This document shows, in pieces, positions 33,738 through 44,693 of a DNA stretch of 64,000 bases; positions within the stretch are counted from its first letter, which is position 1, and each line of letters starts with the position of its first letter. The translations under genes and the position numbers were made by a program. Below the pieces are notes generated by a model. The model was not told where the DNA came from. It did no database searches and saw nothing but the letters and a program-made list of their open reading frames with translations. Source of the stretch: Proteles cristata cristata (lineage: Eukaryota > Chordata > Mammalia > Carnivora > Hyaenidae); contig JAESUZ010003887.1 of assembly GCA_017311185.1 (NCBI GenBank), positions 124,001 through 188,000 on the forward strand, written 5' to 3'.

Positions 33738-34396
33738 AAAAAAACACTATAGGTAAAATAAATTCTTAAAAATGTTAAAGTACCTCTGAGGAAGGAAGGA
33801 AGGAAAAAGAAAACAGAGAAAACAAAAAATAAAATGGTAGACTTAAGCCTGAAGATATCAATAATTTCATTAAATGTAAATGTTCTAAATGTATTAATTA
33901 AGAGACAGATTTGTCAAGTAGATAAAAATACATGAGCCAACTATATGCTATCTCTAAGAAACTCACTTCAAAAATAATAATATAGGTAGGTTGAGTGTAA
34001 AAGGATGAAAAAAGATATACTGTGCAAACATTAATCAAACAAAAGCAAGAGTAACTCTTTTAATACCAGAAAAAGTAGACTTTAGGCCAAAATATTTACC
34101 ACGGACATTGCATGATGATAGAAGGATCAACCTAACAAGAAGACATTACAATCCTATGTGCAGGTCCAAAGAACAGAGCTGAAAATGTGTGAAGCAAAAC
34201 CAGATAGAACTGAAAGCAGATATAGACAAATGCACAGTTAGAGTTGATGATTTCAGCTCCCCCAGCTGATCAAACAACCAGATGAAAACCATACCAGCAA
34301 ACCAGCAATGGTGTGGAAAAACTCAGCAGCACTATCAACCAACAGGAATAGACATTGACAGAACACTTTACTCAACAACAGCAGAATATACATTTT

Positions 34397-34606
34397 AAAA
34401 AAATGTTTGTTTTTATTTTTGAGAGAGAGAGAGAATGAGAGGGGAGAGGCAGAGAGAGAGAGAGAGAGATATTGGGAGGGAGACACAGAATCCGACGCAG
34501 CCTGAGCTGGCTAGGCACAGAGCCTGATGCGGGGCTTGAACTCACTGTGAGATCATGACCTGAGCTGAAGTCGGACATTTAACTGACTGACCCACCCAGG
34601 AGCCCC
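34397..34606 (-). mobile_element. Felid-type tRNA-derived SINE
   Basis: Reverse orientation with GA-rich low complexity at about 34420-34475. Perfect 17-bp target duplication AGCAGAATATACATTTT at 34380-34396 and 34607-34623 places the insertion inside the L1M endonuclease region. Confidence 0.96.
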
Positions 34607-34872
34607 AGCAGAATATACATTTTTAAGTTCCCATGGAACACACACCAAGATACACCACATGCTGGGTCACAAAAGTGACCTCCACACATTTTTAAAAATT
34701 GAAATCATTCAGATTGTGCCCTCCAACCACACGGGATAAAAATAAAAATCAAAAGAAGAAGATAAAATGGTAGTCTCTTAACACTTGTAAATTAAACAAA
34801 CATGCCTAAAAAATAATCCACAGTTCAAAAAGGAAGTTTCAAGGTAGAAAGAAAAAGAGAAGAACATATAGT

Positions 34873-34940
34873 ATACACACTCACATACACTCACACACAG
34901 TGACACACACACACACACACTCACACTCTCATTCACACAA
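34873..34940. repeat. Imperfect CA-rich microsatellite
   Basis: CA repeats interrupted by T and G; the longest pure run is about 34903-34920. Confidence 0.9.
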
Positions 34941-35540
34941 GAAGTGCTGAAAAGGAAATTTATAGAACTTAAACTTTACATTATAAAAGAGGAATGGTCT
35001 TAAATCAATCATCTAAGCTCTCACTTTAAAAAACCTAGAAAACCTAGAAAAACAAAGAGCAAAATCATCACAGGGAGGAGGAAAGAAATAATAAAGAAAA
35101 GAGCAGGAAAAAAATCTATGAAATTGGAAACAGAAAATCAACAGAGGAAACCAATAAAAAAGCTGTTTTTTAAAAAAGATTAATGCAATTGACAAACCTC
35201 TAGCAAGACGCACAAAGGAAAAAAGAAGACTCAAGTTGCCAGTACCAAGAATGAAACAGCAGATATCCCCATAGACCCTGTAGACATAAGGGGATAATAT
35301 GAGAACAGTTTGAACAGCTCACACACGTAAATTTAACAACTCCACTAAAATGGACTGGTTCGTCACAGAGCACAAACTACCACAACTTACCCAATATAAA
35401 AGAGATAATTTGAATAGCCCTGTCACCATAAAGGAAACAGGTTTTATAAGTTAAAAACTCCTGAGAAAGAACTCTCCAGGCCCAGATAGTTTTACTGGCG
35501 AATTCTACCAAACATTTAAAGATTTATATATATATATATA

Positions 35541-35797
35541 ATGTCTTCACTCATATGTGGAACAGGAGTAACTTAACAGAGGACTATAGGGGAGGAGAAG
35601 GGGAAAAATTCGTTAAGGAGAGGGAGAAAGGCAAACCAAAAGAGACACTTAAATACTGAAAACAAACTTGAGGGTTGATGGCGGCGGGGGGGAGGGGAGA
35701 GGGGAAAGTGGGTGATGGGCATGGAGGAAGGCACTTGTTGGATGAGCACTGGGTGTTATATGAAAACCAACTCGACAGTAAACTACATTAAAAAAAA
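35541..35797 (+). mobile_element. Carnivore L1 3'UTR, extreme 5' truncation
   Basis: Only the L1 3' end is present. 'cttaacagaggactataggggaggagaagggg' is the same sequence type as the L1 at the window start. It is followed by a G-rich stretch (about 35680-35712), GGATGAGCACTGGGTGTTAT and an A8 tail. It sits in a (TA)n tract; TTTATATATATATATATA on both sides (35523 and 35800) may be its target duplication, but the tract is low complexity. The purine/G-rich 3'UTR could form G-quadruplexes. Confidence 0.9.
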
Positions 35798-35834
35798 GCT
35801 TTATATATATATATATATATTTCACATAGTGAGT

Positions 35835-35885
35835 TCACATGGTTGGGTCTGGTGTCTCAGCTGGGTATTTGGAAGGTGAAGAAAA
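35835..35885 (+). repeat. 51-bp copy of sequence at 37036-37086
   Basis: The segment starting TCACATGGTTGGGTCTGG matches 37036-37086 at 48 of 51 bases, same orientation, 1201 bp away. It lies between the L1 3' end and the SINE body, within a unit bounded by one target duplication (35510-35526 and 36081-36097). Confidence 0.92.
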
Positions 35886-36080
35886 AATATACATATATAT
35901 TTTAGAAAGAGAGAAAGAGAGAGAGTGGGAGAGGGCCAGAGAAAGGGGGATGGAGAGAGTCCCAAGCAGGCTCCACAATTAGCACAGAGCCTGACAAAGG
36001 GCTTCACTTCACTACCCTGAAATCATGACCTGAACCAAAATTAAAAGTCAGATGCTCAACTGACTGCGCCAGGTGCCCCC
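35886..36080 (-). mobile_element. Felid-type SINE body; whole insert 35527-36080
   Basis: Reverse orientation; GA tract, body TCCCAAGCAGGCTCCACAAT and degraded head 'gactgcgccaggtgcccc'. The 17-bp duplication AAACATTTAAAGATTTA flanks the whole 35527-36080 unit. The SINE was therefore probably the first insertion. The L1 fragment appears to sit in its TA-rich tail, and the 51-bp copied piece is also in the tail region. Confidence 0.88.
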
Positions 36081-36655
36081 AAACATTTAAAGATTTAATA
36101 TCAGTTATAAAGAAACTCTTCCAGGAAACAGAGAAGGAGGGAACACTTCTCAATTCATTAAGAAGACTATTTTACTGTGATAATATCAGACAAAGACAGT
36201 ACAGCAAAAGAAAACTAAAGATCAGAATCCCTCATGAATACAGATGCAAAAATTCTTAACAATGCGTTGGCAAATAGAATTCACCGATATATAAAAAGCT
36301 AAGCTTAAAAGGTCATATACTATATTTCATTTGCATAACATTTTCAGAATGACAAAATTATAGAGATAGAGAACAAGTACATGATTGTCAAGGGTTAGGG
36401 ATGCGGTAATGGTGATGGGGGGCACGGGATAGTTCTGTACCTCGACTAAGGTGATGGTGACACCAATCTACACACATGCGAAAATGGCATAAAACTACAC
36501 CCACATTATACTGATATGTTTCCTGATTTTGATACCATGTTGTGTGAGATGTAACCATTAGGGGAAACGGGGAAGGGTACATGCTACTCTGTACCCTCTT
36601 TGCAACTTCCTGGCTATCCATGATGATTTCAAAATAAAGTGCTTAAAAATCACTT

Positions 36656-38608
36656 TGTCCATATCTCAGCCAGCAAATGCATCATGCCAGGCTCTGCTCT
36701 GCCTCTGGCCAGGTGTCCGTGTCTACCCCATTGCTGCTTCAATGTCCTAGAGAGTGTCCGTTCCCACAAAACATTTTCTCAAGCCTTAACATCCGCAGCT
36801 GTTCCTTCCTCTTGATACATTAGAACTCTGCACCAAGGTACCAATAAAGCCATCACTTTGTCCTTAGCTCATAAAGCCAATGTTTTCCTTTCTCTCTTTG
36901 GTCTCTGCTTCACCATCTGGAAAGCTGAGGCTAGAAAGGTGGTGGAGGAGAAGGATGTCTTGGTGGCATCAGACCTCGATGAGGTGGCATCTGTAAGCCC
37001 TTCTGCTAGAGACATTCCAGATCTGCAGCCAGAGATCACATGGTTGGGTCTGGGGTCTCAGCTGGGTGTTTGGAAGGTGAGGAAAAGCCGATGTTGCTGG
37101 CTGGAGAGCAGATACTGGGAGCCCAAAGTGTCAAAGCTACAGACTGGAGATGGGGCTGAGGCAGACAAGAGACTGGGAACACCAGGTGCAGATCAAAACC
37201 CAATTACTTCTGTAATCAATCTTCTTATTGGGTCCCTAATTGCTCTAAGGATGGAATACTGAAAGTGGCAGGCTCCTGCAAGGCGATCTCACTTATTCTT
37301 AACAGTCACCCCTGAACCATTTACATATACGCAATATTATGCAGGCTAACACAGTGCTTGCACAGGGATGAGCACACTTGAGTCCTCCAACCTACGTGCA
37401 CTGAGTAACTGGGGTAGAGTTAATAGTTAAGGGGTAGTTAAGGGGTAGTACTTAATGGGTAAATGACCAAAGCCAAGGCTGATTACATGAGGAAACTGCT
37501 TATGAGCATTTGGGACAGTATAAAAAAAGACCCCCACCCCCACCCCCAACCTGCATGCATTCTGATCATGCCTGAGTGGTTTGGGGGAGGGAAAGAGATA
37601 AAGGAATTCCTGGTGGACTCACAAAGGCTGATCTTTGGAATCATTATTCCACTGAAGCTGATTCACTCTTGATGCTGTGTTTGACCAAGAGGAAGGGCCA
37701 TTTGTTGTACATTTCTACTAAAATAGCTTCTTAGAAGTCAAGCGAATTGTATGCCAAGATATGTTTTTGATATTCTAATTCTGTCTAGGGCTTTCTTTTC
37801 TGTTACACCTCAAAGCTTATCTCCACACTGGAGGCCTGTTGTTGCTCTCTTCCAACCCTCAGAGCCTAGCCCCGAGGAGGTGCAGGCGAAGGAGGGGCAC
37901 ACATTCGGTTGGCTTTCTTGGCGGCTAAAACTGGGCTATTCCATCACCATCCATGCCTGAGCATCCTTGGGCTACTTGGTTCTTTTTGCCCAGCACAATG
38001 GCTCTGTCAGCAACCTCATTACAAGTTAGACTCATCTTGGTGACTGGTATTGAGGTTCTTCATCTCCTCACCTCACAAAAACCTGAAGACTTAATTTGCA
38101 GCTCAGGGAATGGGCTTGCACAGAGCCTGGAGAAACCAAACTTAAAAGCCACAAAGTATTGACACCACAAAGCAACTTAAGCCAGTCTGAATCAAGGTGT
38201 TTGCAGCAGTCAGTAAGGAAACTCCAAACCCAATAATAGGGCTAAAAGACCAGCGTCTTCAGAGTTTTTCCAGAAACATCTAGCATATAACTTGCACATA
38301 TCACAACTACAAAGCACCAATTCTTTTATGGCATTTTCAGCATATCTGCACATGTTTGGCTTCAAAATCCTGAGCCTGGGCAAATTCAGCAATGTATGGA
38401 CTGGCACTTCTACATAAAGCACACACTAGTGTTATGAAGAACACTCATACATACCACACTTATTTGGTCTCAACCAAGCATGCGAAGGAGGCAGAACAGG
38501 TTCCTAAGAATAAGAACCATGTCATTAGTATATGCAGTCTTCACTGGCTAAGAGCAAGTGTGGGCCTTTTCAGCCCCTTTGTCCAACCAGCCAGAGAGCA
38601 AAACATGC
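36656..38608. other. Single-copy-like DNA; holds the donor of the 51-bp copy
   Basis: No gene is recognised; a 134-codon plus-strand frame (36858-37262) has no domain. 37036-37086 is the apparent donor of the copy at 35835. A CCCCCA run occurs near 37532 and a tandem 11-mer AGTTAAGGGGT at 37425-37446. Confidence 0.5.
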
Positions 38609-38622
38609 TGTATTTATTTCTT

Positions 38623-38912
38623 AAATGTTTTTTAATATTTATTTATTTTTGAGAGAGACAGACAGACAGTGGGGGGGGGGAGGGATAGAGAGGGAAGGAG
38701 ACAGAGAATCCAAAGCAGGCTCCAGGCTCTGAGCTGTCACAGAGCCCCATGTGGGGTTCAAACCCACAGACTGGGAGATCATGACCTGGCATTGGGTTCA
38801 AACTCACGAACCGAGAGATCATGATCTGAGGCTGGGCCCGAACTCACAAACTGTGAGATCATGACCTGAGCTGAAGTTGGATGCTTAACTGACAGAGCCA
38901 CCCAGGCACCCC
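38623..38912 (-). mobile_element. Felid-type SINE with a triplicated 40-bp B-box segment
   Basis: About 290 bp, against about 210-230 bp for the other copies. The segment from the B box to the linker (TTCAAACCCACAGACT ... GATCATGACCTG) occurs three times at exactly 40-bp spacing: GATC at 38777, 38817 and 38857. Perfect 14-bp target duplication TGTATTTATTTCTT at 38609-38622 and 38913-38926 shows a normal retroposition event. G-run (9 G) near 38672. Confidence 0.95.
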
Positions 38913-39129
38913 TGTATTTATTTCTTCAGGAAGTACATCACAATGCTAAACCAAGAGCTATCCATATTTAAAGAGTTTTGTTTATATATGGCTTTCCTTT
39001 GACAAATTGTGTAAATCACTTATCCATAAATTTAATTCCTATCATTTCAATCAGTATCACCAAATAACTCATCAGAAAGACTTTCTGATAAAATTGTGCT
39101 CAGTGATTTGTGCCTCATAAATACATAGT

Positions 39130-39142
39130 TTTTCTTTTCTTT

Positions 39143-39218
<76 letters not shown>

Positions 39219-39224
39219 TTTTTC
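39130..39224. repeat. (TTTC)n microsatellite
   Basis: About 19 uninterrupted TTTC units with imperfect T-rich edges. The sense frame yields a Phe-Phe-Leu-Ser string, an artefact of the repeat. Confidence 0.98.
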
Positions 39225-39787
39225 ATCGTTTTAGAGTCAATAGAGAGCAGAGAAAGTTGAAAAGAAAAATGCTTTTAGTACCAAGCTTGGATCTGGGTGG
39301 GCAGAAGTAAAATAGCCCCAGGCGATTGCTTAGTGCTCCTTGTAGCCTCACTTAATCCTAGGGAACCCAAGGACACAGCGCTTCTCCTACACCCAACATT
39401 TACTGCTCAGCAGTCTTCTGAATAATCACAAAAGTCAGAGGGCAGAGGGGGTGGTTGGTTAAAAACCAAAGTTCTACAATTCCTTTGTTAACTTTTGAGT
39501 GGGGAGAAAAAAGCTATTATAGCCACAATGCTATAAGCAGAAATTCTAAGTTCCTGTTCAATTGCACATCTGGGAAGTTATCATTCCATAAAAATTATAC
39601 CAACTATATATTAGGTATTATTCTGCAGCCATTCCAAAGACTCAATAAAATATTTCCTTTGGAATGAATAGTTAATAATTAAAAATTAAAAATTTGGAAT
39701 GTATAACTCATGACTGAAAAATTTAAAGTGTCCAGGGAAATATCTTCCTGACTTTCAGTTTCTTGCCCCAGAGGATTCTAGCATTTA
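39225..39787. other. Single-copy-like DNA, no gene seen
   Basis: AT-rich sequence without a recognised repeat or coding region. Confidence 0.45.
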
Positions 39788-39798
39788 CAGTATCTTTT

Positions 39799-40007
39799 GG
39801 GGGCACCTGCTGGCTCAGTTGGTTCAACATCTGGCTCTTGATCTCAGCTCCAGTCTTGAGCTTGGGATCATAGGTTTGGGCCCTGCATAAGGCTCTGTGT
39901 TGCCAGTGTAGAGCCTGCTTGGGATTCTCTCTGTCCCTCTCTCTGTCTCTCTCTCTTTCTCTCAAAATAAATAAATAAACTTAAAAAAATTACAAACAAA
40001 TAAACAC
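39799..40007 (+). mobile_element. Older carnivore SINE subfamily
   Basis: The body differs from the other copies: GGGCACCTGCTGGCTCAGTT, GGCTCTTGATCTCAGCTCCA, 'ttgccagtgtagagcctgcttgggattctctc'. This suggests an older subfamily. Target duplication CAGTATCTTTT at 39788-39798 and 40008-40018. Confidence 0.92.
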
Positions 40008-40061
40008 CAGTATCTTTTGCATAGTGTGGAAGAGTGGAAGCAAATGTATAATATACTTTTT

Positions 40062-40231
40062 AGTGTTCATTTATTTGGGGGCAGGGGGAGACACACACAC
40101 ACACACAAAATCTGAAGCAGGATCCAGGTTCTGAGTTGTCAGCATGGAGCCTGATGGCTTGGACTCACAGGCCATGAGATGATACCTGAGTCAAAGTCAG
40201 ACACTTAACTAACAGAGTCACCCAGGCCCCC
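40062..40231 (-). mobile_element. Felid-type SINE, diverged
   Basis: Reverse orientation with a small (CA)n in place of the GA tract, body TCTGAAGCAGGATCCAGGTT and head TAACAGAGTCACCCAGGCCC. Confidence 0.88.
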
Positions 40232-40374
40232 CTAACATAGTCTTAACCTTTTTTAATTTTTACTAAATGAAAGTCATTTTACAAATGAAAGGTTGAGCAC
40301 TGCTCTAAACTTTTAATCATTTACTTAGTGTAGCTTCAAGATTTCAAAGATCCTAAAGGAATTCCTCCTCTCAC

Positions 40375-40500
40375 GACTATATAGTATTTCAGTGTATGGA
40401 TGTACTGCATTTAACTGCATTAACTACACAAGACATTGTTTTAAAATTTTTCAATGATAAACAATACTGTGACTAATTGCCTCTTACATACATCATCTTG

Positions 40501-40555
<55 letters not shown>

Positions 40556-40700
40556 GGGGAAATTCTCAGGAGTGGAATTCCGTTTGTGTGTTTGTCATTG
40601 TGATAGATATTGCCAAGTTTCTCCCCTTGCCCAGTGCGTGCTGATGTTAAGCTTTCAGTCTTTGCTGATTCTCAGCATCCCAGAATGCTTTGGTTTGGTC
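40375..40700 (-). mobile_element. L1M fragment
   Basis: Antisense old L1: 'actatatagtatttcagtgtatggatgtactgcatttaactg', GATAAACAATACTGTGACTA, 'ctcaggagtggaattccg' and GATAGATATTGCCAAGTTTC keep L1M order. (TA)n expanded inside it. Confidence 0.72.
40504..40551. repeat. (TA)24 microsatellite
   Basis: About 24 uninterrupted TA dinucleotides within the L1M fragment. Confidence 0.98.
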
Positions 40701-40793
40701 GTCCACAGCAAGCTTCATCATGTAATCCAGTGCATCGTGGCACATTTCGTCACACATCTAAGAATCCTCATGTCCTCAAAAATAGTCCACAGA

Positions 40794-40969
40794 GGGGCTG
40801 CCTGGGTGGCTTAGTTGGCTGAGTGTCTGATTTCGGCTCAGGTCATGATCTTATGGTTCATGGGCCTGAGCCTTGTGTCCCTCTCTCTCTGTGTCTCCTT
40901 AGCTTTCACTCTCTCTTTCTCAAAAAAAATTATAAACATTAAAAAAATTTTATAAAAAGAATAGTCCAC
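40794..40969 (+). mobile_element. Felid-type SINE with an internal deletion
   Basis: Head GGGCTGCCTGGGTGGCTTAG to 'catgggcctgagccttgtgtccctctctctctg'. The GCTGACAGCTCAGAGCC body is missing and the B-box region joins straight to the CT tract. Target duplication AATAGTCCACAGA at 40781-40793 and 40970-40982. Confidence 0.92.
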
Positions 40970-40982
40970 AGAAAACTGAGCA

Positions 40983-42619
40983 GAATCAAAAGATGACCAA
41001 ATCGAAAGAGTGAATATGGGATATAGTTCTGGTCTATGGACAGTGAAGTTGATATTCTAACTAGAGCTTAACTCTACTTCTCTGATTCAATCTGACAGCC
41101 TAAATACTTTTAGTAATGCTTCAGCAGGGACATGAGCACGAGCCCTTAAGGATGTCTGGAAATTTGCATTACATTTGCTTCAATTCTGGTGCCTTTCAAA
41201 GTTCATTCACAAAACGCAGTGGATTCCAGCTTCCTCCTCTCAAACAGTAAATGTGCCTCACGGTTATTTCGTTTTGCAAAAGATAACAGGTTTGTTTAAC
41301 CCAAACACTCCGTCAGTATGCAGATGCTCCCACCTCAGGTGCAGTTCTAAAGGTTCTATCCACGTATTAGTATTTAAAATACTCTCAAATCTGGGATCAT
41401 GAACTTCAATGTGCATGTCTCAAGGCCAAAAATCTTAGGCAGACATCCCTGACTTTCAGTTCATCTGTTTTCATCTGAAACAAGGTTGTTGTGGCAACCA
41501 CTAGCAATAACTGTGCTAGCTTGTTCTTTTAGAGAAATGTTGTTTTTGTGTTGTAACATAAGGAGCTCTCTAACGGATGTCAGACATGTCCAACTGTACA
41601 GAAGAATTCACATTTTTGAGGTGTAACAATAGCTGAATAGTGAATCTCCAAACAAGTGCAATAGCATCCTCATTTCAGGAATGACACCATGTATATTGTA
41701 GCCTTGTCTTTGCCTTTACTGCAGGGATACCTTTGTTCTGAGCTCATTTGGTACAGCTCATGTATGTTCTACATCACGCATAAGTCATTGTTCTAAGAAG
41801 CCTGATCGTGGGTTATAAGCTTTGATAAGCTTGTACTTACTCACGTGCTGTGGACCTATTCCTGCTGCATTTTAAGGATGTAAGCAAAACTATCACCCCC
41901 TTGATGTCCTAGGGCTGGGGATAAGCTGTTTAGATGGTGTTGTCTTAGCTCCGACCGCATGTACTGATTTATCCAGTGGAGTCTGTAATAGTTTATCACT
42001 CAGCTGCTCACAATCTGGAATGAATCTGCTTTTAGGCTGACTGACCAGGTTCCTTTCATGTGGGGGCAATATTGGAGGTAGTAGCAAATCTAACCCTCCA
42101 GTGACAACATAGTTTTCTTTATGTGTTTTGTTACTTACATTTTATTTATTTATTTACTTATGAAACTTCTCCATCTCTTTCTTCAAGATGCCTGGCTCCT
42201 CTGTCTGGAAGCAAATACCACAAGTTTCTTAGTGAAATCCTTCCAGAAACACCCCATGCATACACAAGCAGGTATATCCCTAACCCAAAGCACATGCAAC
42301 AGTATTGTAGTATCCTTTTATCAATTTCCCCAATGTCTGTCATTAGTATACTCCTTTGGAGCATACAGGTGATAGTCAAGAAGATTATAATATGCTGTTC
42401 AAAATCTACATGCTAAATCATAACTTTTTCTCTGAGAAGGACTCCTATGCTCCTTCCTGGGACTTTGACAGTCCCTGTATTATCAGGAACCCACTTACAA
42501 AACTCCTTCTAGGTGATATCTCCTGGGGAGACTTAAAGCATTTTCATGATGCTTTAAGTGAAACTCTCAATCATACACAAAAGGAGAAAGTTTTGGTCAT
42601 TATCAACCTGTCTTCCATC
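40983..42619. other. Single-copy-like DNA, no gene seen
   Basis: No named repeat or exon is recognised. Overlapping frames at 42121-42416 are AT-rich translations without a domain. The last part may belong to an old LINE continuing into 42620. Confidence 0.4.
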
Positions 42620-42960
42620 TTGTTTCTGCTGTCCTTTACTGGATTGTTTTAAAGCAAATCCCAGATCATAATTTATCCTGGGATACTTTTTCTTTCTTTT
42701 TTTTAATGTTTAATTATTTTTAAGAGAGAGAAAGACAGCACAAGTGAGGGAAGGGCAGAGAAAAAGAGAGAGATACAGAATCCAAAAGAGAATCCAAGCT
42801 GTCAGCACAGACAAATGCAGTGCTCAAATTCAGGAACCGCAAGAACATGACCTGAGCCAAAGTCGGACAGTTAACCAAGTGAGCCACCCAGGCGCCCCCT
42901 GGGATACTTTTCCAAAAATAAATAAGCATACTCATTTCAAAGAGTGTAATTTATCTTCCC
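42620..42960 (-). mobile_element. L1M-like 3' fragment, split by a SINE
   Basis: 'actggattgttttaaagcaaatcccagatcat' and, after the SINE, AAATAAGCATACTCATTTCA resemble antisense L1M 3' sequence. Tentative. Confidence 0.5.
42691..42897 (-). mobile_element. Felid-type tRNA-derived SINE
   Basis: Reverse orientation; head GTGAGCCACCCAGGCGCCCC. Perfect 14-bp target duplication CCTGGGATACTTTT at 42677-42690 and 42898-42911. Confidence 0.95.
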
Positions 42961-43423
42961 CAAGACTCGAGCTTTACTTGTGGTCAATCCCGTGATAACT
43001 ATCTTCCCTTCTCAGTGTGGCCACGATCCTAACCTGTGCTGTTCAGCAGCTCTGTGGAGAATGTTTTTAGATAGAAAGCCAAATGAGGAATGTGGCACAG
43101 AGGACCAAAACCAGCCCACATAAAGGGTTCCTAGAAGACACTTTACTCCATACAGATTTTAGGGGCTGGGCCCACCTCCCCTATTTGCCTAAAATAAACA
43201 AAGTGGCCATATCAGGCCTCCTAACCAATTATGTTTCTGTTTCTTCCCAACTAACATAGCCATGTAGGGGATCTTCGGTATTCCCCCCCGCCCCCCTTTT
43301 TTTTAAGGGACTACTGAAAGCAGACATTGGCTCACATGAGTCAATGGGAATCTTTCTACGGAAATACTAGGAATAGAAAAGGTAGAGAATAGTAAATAGA
43401 AACAGAAGAGAGCTTAGATACTT

Positions 43424-43430
<7 letters not shown>
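42961..43430. other. Single-copy-like DNA, no gene seen
   Basis: No repeat family is recognised. A C-run and T-run junction lies at about 43284-43304. Confidence 0.45.

Positions 43431-43471
<41 letters not shown>
43431..43471. repeat. (CA)20 microsatellite
   Basis: About 20 CA units with imperfect CA extensions on both sides. Confidence 0.98.
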
Positions 43472-43474
<3 letters not shown>

Positions 43475-43580
43475 TACACACACGGAAACTTGAACTATCT
43501 AGACTCTTATAGGCAGACTAGCCAGGGTAGGAAAAAGTGATGCTTGAAGCTCTGGCTAGAGTATAGAAATAGTATGTTTA

Positions 43581-43804
43581 GGGGCGCCCGAGTGGCTTAG
43601 TCGGTTAAGCGTCTGACTTTGGCTTAGGTCATGATCTCGTGGTTCGTGGGTTCGAGCCCCGCATCGGGCTCTGTGCTGACTGCCAGCTCAGAGCCTGGAG
43701 CCTATTTTTCAGAGTCTGTATCTCCCTCTCTCTCTGACCTTCCCCTGCTCACACTGTCTCTCTCTCTCTCTCCTAGAAATAAATAAAAATATTAAAAAAA
43801 AAAA
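43581..43804 (+). mobile_element. Young felid SINE subfamily (CCTAG type)
   Basis: Head GGGGCGCCCGAGTGGCTTAG, intact B box GTGGGTTCGAGCCCCGC, body CTGACTGCCAGCTCAGAGCC and 3' end CTCCTAGAAATAAATAAAAA. Perfect 16-bp target duplication AGAAATAGTATGTTTA at 43565-43580 and 43805-43820. Confidence 0.97.
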
Positions 43805-43820
43805 AGAAATAGTATGTTTA

Positions 43821-44677
43821 GCTAAATGCCAACATGGGCAGGAGGGATCAGGGGACAGCCTTCCAGCCTGAACTGAAATGCTAACAACAATAGCGCTAGA
43901 ATCCAGAACACACACATATGATGCTTAAGCACTCAGGTGGATATTCAACAGAAGAAATTTGTGCTGGCTTAGTGAGACTTAACACATAAGATATTTTGCA
44001 GCAGAGTCTGACCCTTTTAGGACCCTTGGGCAGGTCTGCACCAGAATGGAAATGGGTTCTACTGGGGGGACCCAACTTTTTCAAGAAAAGTACAAGGCTA
44101 GGGTAATTCTTAGACACCCACAGCATAAGAAGTCACCTTGGGGGGAAAGAAGAGACTTTCTAGACTCTCTGTCATAGAGAAAAGGAAGGAAATAAAGAAC
44201 TACTCACCAGAAAGAAGAATCATGGAAGATACTGGCTGGCATTGAAGAGAGCCAGGAACAGGAACCCAGTCAAGGGATCTGGGCCCACAAGACAAATGAC
44301 CTGGTGGACAGAAGTGCAGTACATGACTCACAGAGGGTCAGAGAAAGGTAGTCTGGGGAAAATGCTCTCTTTTTCTTAAAAATAGCATATTCACTAATTA
44401 CATTGAACTTGATAGATCTTAAACCAAGGAAGTTTCCTTCCAGGTATGGAAAATGTATAGATAAATCCAACCCTCATTAATCTGCCATTTCTTGAACTAT
44501 GTCAGATTCTGCATTAGTGCTCACTAGAGTCTTATTAAACCATCTCATATGGGTGGGGGGTGGCTCCAGGGCAGGCTTAAAAGAGAAATTATAGAGCTTG
44601 CTGGGGATTCAGAGACAAATGACATGTTTCCAACAGGGCTATCTACTGGTGGTACAAAGCACTGCCTAACTCTGGAC
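43821..44677. other. Single-copy-like DNA, no gene seen
   Basis: No named repeat, exon or RNA gene is recognised. Confidence 0.45.
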
Positions 44678-44693
44678 TAAAGTGAAAAGGGCA

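Larger units (their letters stand above)
31770..36655 (+). mobile_element. Ancient L1M LINE, nearly end to end but internally deleted
   Basis: Plus-strand order follows a whole L1M. A GC-richer 5' region with 'gaggcatcccttcccctcc' lies at about 31770-32240. ORF1-type sequence (ATGGAGGAGACAGGGAAAAT, 'agacacatcata'-type and 'gatttctcatgagaggc' blocks) lies at about 32260-33480. The ORF2 endonuclease region is at about 33900-34800 and the start of the RT region at about 35000-36320, including GAATTCTACCAAACATTTAA. An abrupt jump near 36330 leads to the L1M 3'UTR and its end CAAAATAAAGTGC at about 36635. The second half of ORF2 is missing. All frames are destroyed. Younger elements sit inside at 33515, 34397 and 35527. 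Confidence 0.85.

Noticed and set aside
38750..38880. Regularly spaced 40-bp repeats as a possible CRISPR-like array
   Set aside because: They are an internal triplication of a SINE segment in a mammalian genome, with no spacer structure.
39110..39310. Open frame encoding repeated Phe-Phe-Leu-Ser
   Set aside because: Artefact of the (TTTC)n microsatellite.
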